From Fen-1118 sp964491625 (GTDB lineage Bacteria; Myxococcota_A; Polyangia; Fen-1088), in assembly GCA_964491625.1 (NCBI GenBank), contig CAZBIU010000318.1:1-8021 (forward strand): a DNA stretch of 8,021 bases, read 5' to 3'. Shown here in pieces: positions 4,133-8,021 of the stretch. A program made the position numbers and the translations under genes. The notes below the pieces were generated by a model. The model saw only the letters and a program-made list of their open reading frames with translations, ran no database searches and was not told where the DNA came from. Positions within the stretch are counted from its first letter, which is position 1. The number at the start of each line of letters is the position of its first letter.

Positions 4133-6532
4133 TTACGTCGCCTTGCCGACCGCGACGGAATAGTTTCGGCCCTCCCAGCGTCCGCCCTCTTTCCAAAAGA
4201 ACGTAAATTGGATGGAGGAGCCCTCCGGGCAGTTCTCGGTGGGCAGATCGGCGAACCATAGGTTGAGCTCTCCCATCGCCGACGTCTTGGTCGTGTTCGC
4301 GCTGCCCCAGTCGTTGGCAGACCACACGATGTCTGCGTCTGCCACCACGATGAGGCGCAGAGTTCGTCCGCGTGGCATGCGGCGGATGGGATGGCGCGCG
4401 CTCCACATTTCGTGCGAGTGCTTGGTGCGATGGACGACATAGCGCTGGAAGGCCGGCTCGATGCGATCGAAGCACACGCCATCGTGGGCGCTGCGCACGA
4501 GCGAGACGTATTCGGCATGCGACCAGCAAAGCGGCATGGCCGCGCCGGTGGGCCGCCCGCGGCTCATTCCCTTCTCTGGCAAGTCCGCGCCGTCCCAGAG
4601 CTGCTCGCTCAGCATGCCTCCTTCATTGGCGAAATTCTCCATGGCGACAATGAAGGGCTTGGCATCGCGCCCAGCTGCGAGCTCGTAGTGGCCGCGTTCA
4701 CCGGTCAAGATTGGCCAAGAGCGGCCAGTCCCCGTCCCGTCGAACGCACGGCCATCCTCTTTCTGTCCGTAGCCATCGTGATTGTAGCGGCGCCAGCACG
4801 GACCTTGCGGCAGCTCGACCTTGAGCAAGCGATCCGCGACCACGATGGAATCGCACACGGTAGCATCGTCCGCCGCGCGAATGCCGAGCCGCACCAGGTG
4901 AAGGAAATCGCTCCCGACCACGTTTCTGGCCGGATGGATTCCCCCGCCATTGTGGACCAAGAGCATGGTGAGGTTCGGGTCGGCATGCGGATCGGGGCTC
5001 TTTGAATCGGTGGGGTTGATGCGAACGTAGTGGCGTGGAAAACCTTCGACCATTTCCCCCGCGGTGGTGACCGTCCACTCTTCCACGTGCGCCGCCAGCC
5101 AGTCCGCATACTGCAGGATGAAACCGGCGATCGTCGCTTCATGGCGTTCGCTGGCGAGCTCGGCGGCGCAAATCAGGCCGGCAATGACCGTGGCCAGCGT
5201 CGATGGGGAATAGCCGGAATTCTCCTCCCAACGCTCCTGCGCAGTCACCGGGCCCTGACGAATGAGATAGCCGGCCGCGCGCAGGATCATGACCCAAGGA
5301 TCAAAGCGGCCCGGCGAGACGCCTTCGCGACGCAAGCGCCACGCCAGCAGAATGGGTGCGGCTATTTCATCGAGCTGTACCCCAGGCCAATAGGCGTTGC
5401 CGTCGATCCAACTATTCTGGGGGAATGCGCCATCGGCGCCCTGAATGGCCGCCAGCCAGATCAAGGCACCAAGCGGGGTTCGGGTCTGTCCCCCGGCCAA
5501 AAGTGCCGTCGCGCTTTGTACCAGATCGCGGGTCCAGACCAGGTGATAACCGCCGAGGTCCTCGTCATTCTTCGTCTCGCCCCACGGGATGCTCATGGAC
5601 GCGACCAGGGCACCTTGGAATGTCTTGTCCTCGTGGGCGAGCAGAATGCAGCGGCTGAGCCGATACAAATGACCGCCGTCCGACGTATGCACGCTGAGAT
5701 CGCACTTCGGTTTGATCAGCGTGCGTTGCCATTGTCGAACGTAGGCCTCGTGATGGACTTCGTACGGCTCCGCCAGAGACTGCAGCAATTTGGCCACCGT
5801 GCTCTGACAGCTGGCTCCAAGGGCAACCGCGATGGTGAAGGGCTGCCCATCTTGCGCGACGATTTCGCCGGTCAGCGCCAGGTTGCCGGGTCCCGCTGCG
5901 CGGAATTCCCAGTCCATCTGGAAGCCCTTCATCAAATCTTGCCAGCCGTCGCTGGCACCGACATAGCCAATGGATCGCCGCGCGAACCCTGCGCTGCACC
6001 CCATGACCAGATGGACGTCTTTGCGCTGCGCGTGGAGAAGGCTGTTTCCGCCGATCTCAGAACACCAACCCAAGTTGCCCGCGCCCTCGCGCGCCAGGTG
6101 CGGAGCCAGCAGCGCGTAGAGATGCAATTTGCCGGTCAGGGACTTGTCGATCACCTCGAGTTGCGTGTGTATGAGCACCACCGAGCGATGCGGGTCGGCG
6201 AGAATGTGCTTGATGAGGCGGTAGCGGCCGTTCGGTTCCGTATTCGTGATGCGATAGAAGACGCAATCGCGCTCCGGGTAATCGATCTCGTGGTCGAGAT
6301 CGCGTTTCTCCTCGTGGCAAAAGGTCTTCCCGTCGGTGATGAGAAACTGCAGGTCACGTGTGTTGGGCTGGTCGACGGTGGGATAGTAGATCTCGTTCAC
6401 GATGCCATGGCTGAGCGTGAACCACACCCGACAGCTCGTGTGGTAGGCGGTGCCCAGACCTTCCTTGGCGCTGGAAGTCCAGCGCGGTTCGATGCCCGGC
6501 GCCCCGAAAGCGATCGGGTGTTCAGTGGACAA
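4133..6532 (-). CDS. GH15 glucoamylase (glucan 1,4-alpha-glucosidase), cytosolic
   Basis: Inverting exo-glucosidase of glycoside hydrolase family 15, expected to release beta-glucose from non-reducing ends of alpha-glucans or oligosaccharides; 799 residues from a TTG start. An N-terminal beta-rich domain of the bacterial glucoamylase/glucodextranase type spans about 10-265, with YHTSCRVWFTLSHGIVNEIY at 30-49. An (alpha/alpha)6 catalytic domain spans about 290-680. It has HLVWTRDL (330-337), QLDEIAAPILLAWR (386-399) with the putative general acid Glu389, RSWPILTGERGHYE (604-617), SEQLWDG (642-648) with the putative general base Glu643, and PTGAAMPLCWSHAEYV (661-676). A beta-rich C-terminal domain of about 100 residues follows. 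There is no signal peptide, so it is probably cytosolic and acts on imported maltodextrin or glycogen; related family members also act on trehalose or glucodextran. The start overlaps the kinase stop by 11 bases. Family sure, preferred substrate not. Confidence 0.93.
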   Translation of the reverse strand: MSTEHPIAFGAPGIEPRWTSSAKEGLGTAYHTSCRVWFTLSHGIVNEIYYPTVDQPNTRDLQFLITDGKTFCHEEKRDLDHEIDYPERDCVFYRITNTEPNGRYRLIKHILADPHRSVVLIHTQLEVIDKSLTGKLHLYALLAPHLAREGAGNLGWCSEIGGNSLLHAQRKDVHLVMGCSAGFARRSIGYVGASDGWQDLMKGFQMDWEFRAAGPGNLALTGEIVAQDGQPFTIAVALGASCQSTVAKLLQSLAEPYEVHHEAYVRQWQRTLIKPKCDLSVHTSDGGHLYRLSRCILLAHEDKTFQGALVASMSIPWGETKNDEDLGGYHLVWTRDLVQSATALLAGGQTRTPLGALIWLAAIQGADGAFPQNSWIDGNAYWPGVQLDEIAAPILLAWRLRREGVSPGRFDPWVMILRAAGYLIRQGPVTAQERWEENSGYSPSTLATVIAGLICAAELASERHEATIAGFILQYADWLAAHVEEWTVTTAGEMVEGFPRHYVRINPTDSKSPDPHADPNLTMLLVHNGGGIHPARNVVGSDFLHLVRLGIRAADDATVCDSIVVADRLLKVELPQGPCWRRYNHDGYGQKEDGRAFDGTGTGRSWPILTGERGHYELAAGRDAKPFIVAMENFANEGGMLSEQLWDGADLPEKGMSRGRPTGAAMPLCWSHAEYVSLVRSAHDGVCFDRIEPAFQRYVVHRTKHSHEMWSARHPIRRMPRGRTLRLIVVADADIVWSANDWGSANTTKTSAMGELNLWFADLPTENCPEGSSIQFTFFWKEGGRWEGRNYSVAVGKAT

Positions 6533-7211
6533 AGCGCCCTCTCGTCGAGGTTGCACCCGTCTTCGACCACAGGCGATACCCGCCCAAAAACGCGTTCGTG
6601 TTGTTGCCCAGGCGTGAACCAGGTGGAAGCTGCTTGAGTAACCTGGCATTGCCGCCCCCAAGCACGACGTAGTCCACCTGGAGGGCGTTCTTGAGCTGCA
6701 TGACGACCTGGCCTACATGGTGGCGCCATTTCTTTTTTCCGAGCCGCTTGAGTCCGGCGAGTCCAAGGTAGTCTTCGTAGGTTCGGCCTTTCTTGTAGGG
6801 AAGATGCGCGAGCTCCATCGGCTCGAGGATGCCGTCGACAATAAGCGCGGAGCCAAGGCCCGTGCCCAAACCGAGAAAGAGCATTCTCTTCCCTTGGTAG
6901 CTTGCCAGCGCCTGCATGGCGGCGTCGTTGACTATCTTGATGGGCCGCTGGCCGAAGGCTTTCTTGAAGTCGAAGCCAACCCATCCGTGTGCGAGGTTGT
7001 GCGGCTCGACCAAGAGACGACCATGGACGACGGGCCCGGGATACCCGATTGATACCGCTTCGTACTTCCAGCCGTTGGTCGCGGCCCGCACCGCGGCTAC
7101 CATTTTCGTTGGGGTCATTTTCGGCCCAGATGAGAATTCAACCCGCTGCCGGCGGCCCGTGGCCAGTACTTTCACGTGGGTTCCGCCGATATCGATGACC
7201 AGAACCCTCAT
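6522..7211 (-). CDS. ROK-family sugar kinase, polyphosphate-glucokinase-like
   Basis: Cytosolic sugar kinase of the ROK/ASKHA superfamily, 229 residues, shorter than typical ROK glucokinases (about 300) and near the size of PpgK enzymes. Seen: the phosphate-1 loop DIGGTHVK at 7-14, IGYPGPVV (55-62), VNDAA (94-98) with putative catalytic Asp96, the phosphate-2 loop LGLGTGLG (113-120), MELAH (132-136), where PpgK has an ELGH-like stretch, KGRTYEDYLG (141-150), and the adenosine-type motif LGGGNA (184-189). The zinc CxCGxxGCxE motif of classical ROK proteins is absent, as in PpgK. It probably phosphorylates glucose to glucose-6-phosphate; whether ATP or polyphosphate is the donor cannot be read from the sequence. 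The start ATG (7211-7209) overlaps the zwf TGA as ATGA, with GGAGG (7224-7220) 8 bases upstream, so translation is probably coupled. It sits between the glucose-releasing and glucose-6-phosphate-using genes. Confidence 0.85.
   Translation of the reverse strand: MRVLVIDIGGTHVKVLATGRRQRVEFSSGPKMTPTKMVAAVRAATNGWKYEAVSIGYPGPVVHGRLLVEPHNLAHGWVGFDFKKAFGQRPIKIVNDAAMQALASYQGKRMLFLGLGTGLGSALIVDGILEPMELAHLPYKKGRTYEDYLGLAGLKRLGKKKWRHHVGQVVMQLKNALQVDYVVLGGGNARLLKQLPPGSRLGNNTNAFLGGYRLWSKTGATSTRGRFVH
6530..6543 (-). promoter_or_regulatory. TTG start and ribosome site of the GH15 gene
   Basis: On the minus strand GAGAGGG (6543-6537) lies 4 bases before TTG (6532-6530). The following STEHPIAFGAPGIEPRW resembles the usual N-terminus of these enzymes. 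The in-frame ATGs at 6661 and 6649 would add about 40 Arg-rich residues encoded in the wrong frame of the kinase gene. No ATG lies between there and the conserved domain. Confidence 0.65.
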
Positions 7212-8021
7212 TCCATGGGCCTCCAGGCGTGACCCGCGCGCGCAAGCAATTGGTCGGCCGCCTTGGGCCCCCATGTGCCCGCGGCGTAGTTCGGGAAATT
7301 GCGCGGGGTCGACTCCGCCCACGCCTCCAGCACCGGCATCAGAACCTGCCATGCGGCTTCGATCTGGTCGGCACGCATGAACAGGGTTGCATCGCCGTTC
7401 ATCACATCCAAGAGCAGTGTCTCGTAGGCATCCGGCGAAGGCACCGCAAAGGCGTCCTTATAGGCAAACCGCATCTCCACCGGCCGCAGCAGCATCTTGG
7501 CACCCGGGTACTTGGCCTGAAATCCCATCACGATGCCTTCCTCGGGCTGAATGGATAGAATCAGTCGAGACGGCGACCAATCGCGGTAGCCCTCGCCGGG
7601 AAACGACCGATGCGGTACCGCACGGAATTGGATGGCCACCTCGGAGAGCTGCCGAGATAGGCATTTGCCCGTCCGGAGGTAGAACGGCACGTCTTGCCAG
7701 CGCCAGTTGTCGACGAACAATTTCACGGCCGCGAAGGTCTCGGTTCTGGAATGACGGGACACCCCCGCTTCCTGCCGATAGCCGCGCACCGTCTTGCCAA
7801 GGACCCTTCCTGAACCGTACTGCCCGCGAACCGCGAACTGTTCTATCCCAGCGCGCGGGATGGGCCGCAGGGCGTGCAGAACGTCGACCTTCTTGTTGCG
7901 GATCTCGTCGGCGTCGAAGGAGACCATGGGCTCCATGGCCACCAAGCAAAGGAGTTGCATGAGGTGGTTTTGCACCATGTCGCGCAGGGCGCCTGCGTGC
8001 TCGTAATAGCCGCCCCGGTGC
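7208..8021 (-). CDS. zwf: glucose-6-phosphate 1-dehydrogenase, N-terminus cut by window edge
   Basis: Cytosolic enzyme oxidising glucose-6-phosphate to 6-phosphogluconolactone with NAD(P)+, entry step of the oxidative pentose-phosphate and Entner-Doudoroff pathways. The 270 C-terminal residues are visible (the full family length is near 500); the cofactor-binding Rossmann half and start lie beyond position 8021. Seen at the visible start: GGYYEHAGALRDMVQNHLMQ, the family's G-YYD-AGA-RDM-QNH signature. Then come PRAGIEQFAVRGQYGSG, WRWQDVPFYLRTGK (the VPFYLRTGK stretch is near-invariant), EGIVMGFQAKYPG, AYETLLLDVMNGDATLF, and WAESTPRNFPNYAAGTWGP near the C-terminus. All are standard and intact, with no frameshift. 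It is the most upstream visible gene of the operon; its stop overlaps the kinase start. The promoter is outside the window. In many bacteria gnd or pgl lie next to it; here that is unseen. Confidence 0.96.
   Translation of the reverse strand, partial: HRGGYYEHAGALRDMVQNHLMQLLCLVAMEPMVSFDADEIRNKKVDVLHALRPIPRAGIEQFAVRGQYGSGRVLGKTVRGYRQEAGVSRHSRTETFAAVKLFVDNWRWQDVPFYLRTGKCLSRQLSEVAIQFRAVPHRSFPGEGYRDWSPSRLILSIQPEEGIVMGFQAKYPGAKMLLRPVEMRFAYKDAFAVPSPDAYETLLLDVMNGDATLFMRADQIEAAWQVLMPVLEAWAESTPRNFPNYAAGTWGPKAADQLLARAGHAWRPME

Noticed and set aside
5030..6637. Open frame of 535 codons on the plus strand, antisense to GH15.
   Set aside because: GC-rich codon bias on the opposite strand commonly leaves such frames open. 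The translation has no recognisable domain and GH15 is intact on the other strand.

Overview
The window is a GC-rich chromosomal segment with the look of a carbohydrate-using, free-living bacterium. The protein families, the rare TTG start and the GC-rich codons fit a soil-type Gram-negative bacterium (Acidobacteriota, Myxococcota and Xanthomonadales-like lineages would all fit), but nothing here fixes the phylum. I see no rRNA, tRNA, CRISPR array, transposase or phage gene. Seven protein-coding genes are supported, and two of them run off the window edges.

Layout, left to right. (1) Positions 1-1066, minus strand: a 3'-truncated AmpG/PAT-type major facilitator. (2) Positions 1166-1879, plus strand: a carbonyl-reductase-like short-chain dehydrogenase, divergent from the transporter across 99 bp. 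(3) Positions 1919-3304, minus strand: a FucP/GluP-type sugar:proton symporter, convergent with the dehydrogenase. (4) Positions 3305-3771: a 467-bp intergenic region, unusually rich in inverted repeats, between the symporter and a divergent small gene. (5) Positions 3772-4089, plus strand: a 105-residue protein resembling ABM-type dimeric alpha-beta-barrel proteins. (6) Positions 4133-8021, minus strand: a tightly packed operon in the transcription order zwf (5'-truncated), a PpgK-like ROK sugar kinase, and a GH15 glucoamylase. Its junctions are an ATGA start/stop overlap and an 11-base overlap.

How the genes fit together. The operon describes a short route: a cytosolic GH15 enzyme releases glucose from alpha-glucans or oligosaccharides, the ROK kinase phosphorylates it, and glucose-6-phosphate dehydrogenase sends it into the oxidative pentose-phosphate or Entner-Doudoroff route with NAD(P)H formation. 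The FucP-like symporter, and perhaps the PAT-type transporter, could import sugars, although no sequence feature ties them to the same regulon. The dehydrogenase could consume NADPH, but its substrate is unknown.

The proteins belong to known families. The least explained part is the non-coding stretch 3305-3771. It has two back-to-back perfect dyads in the symporter leader, two tandem 61-bp imperfect stem-loops, and a strong hairpin upstream of the small gene. I found no convincing evidence of a wholly new system.
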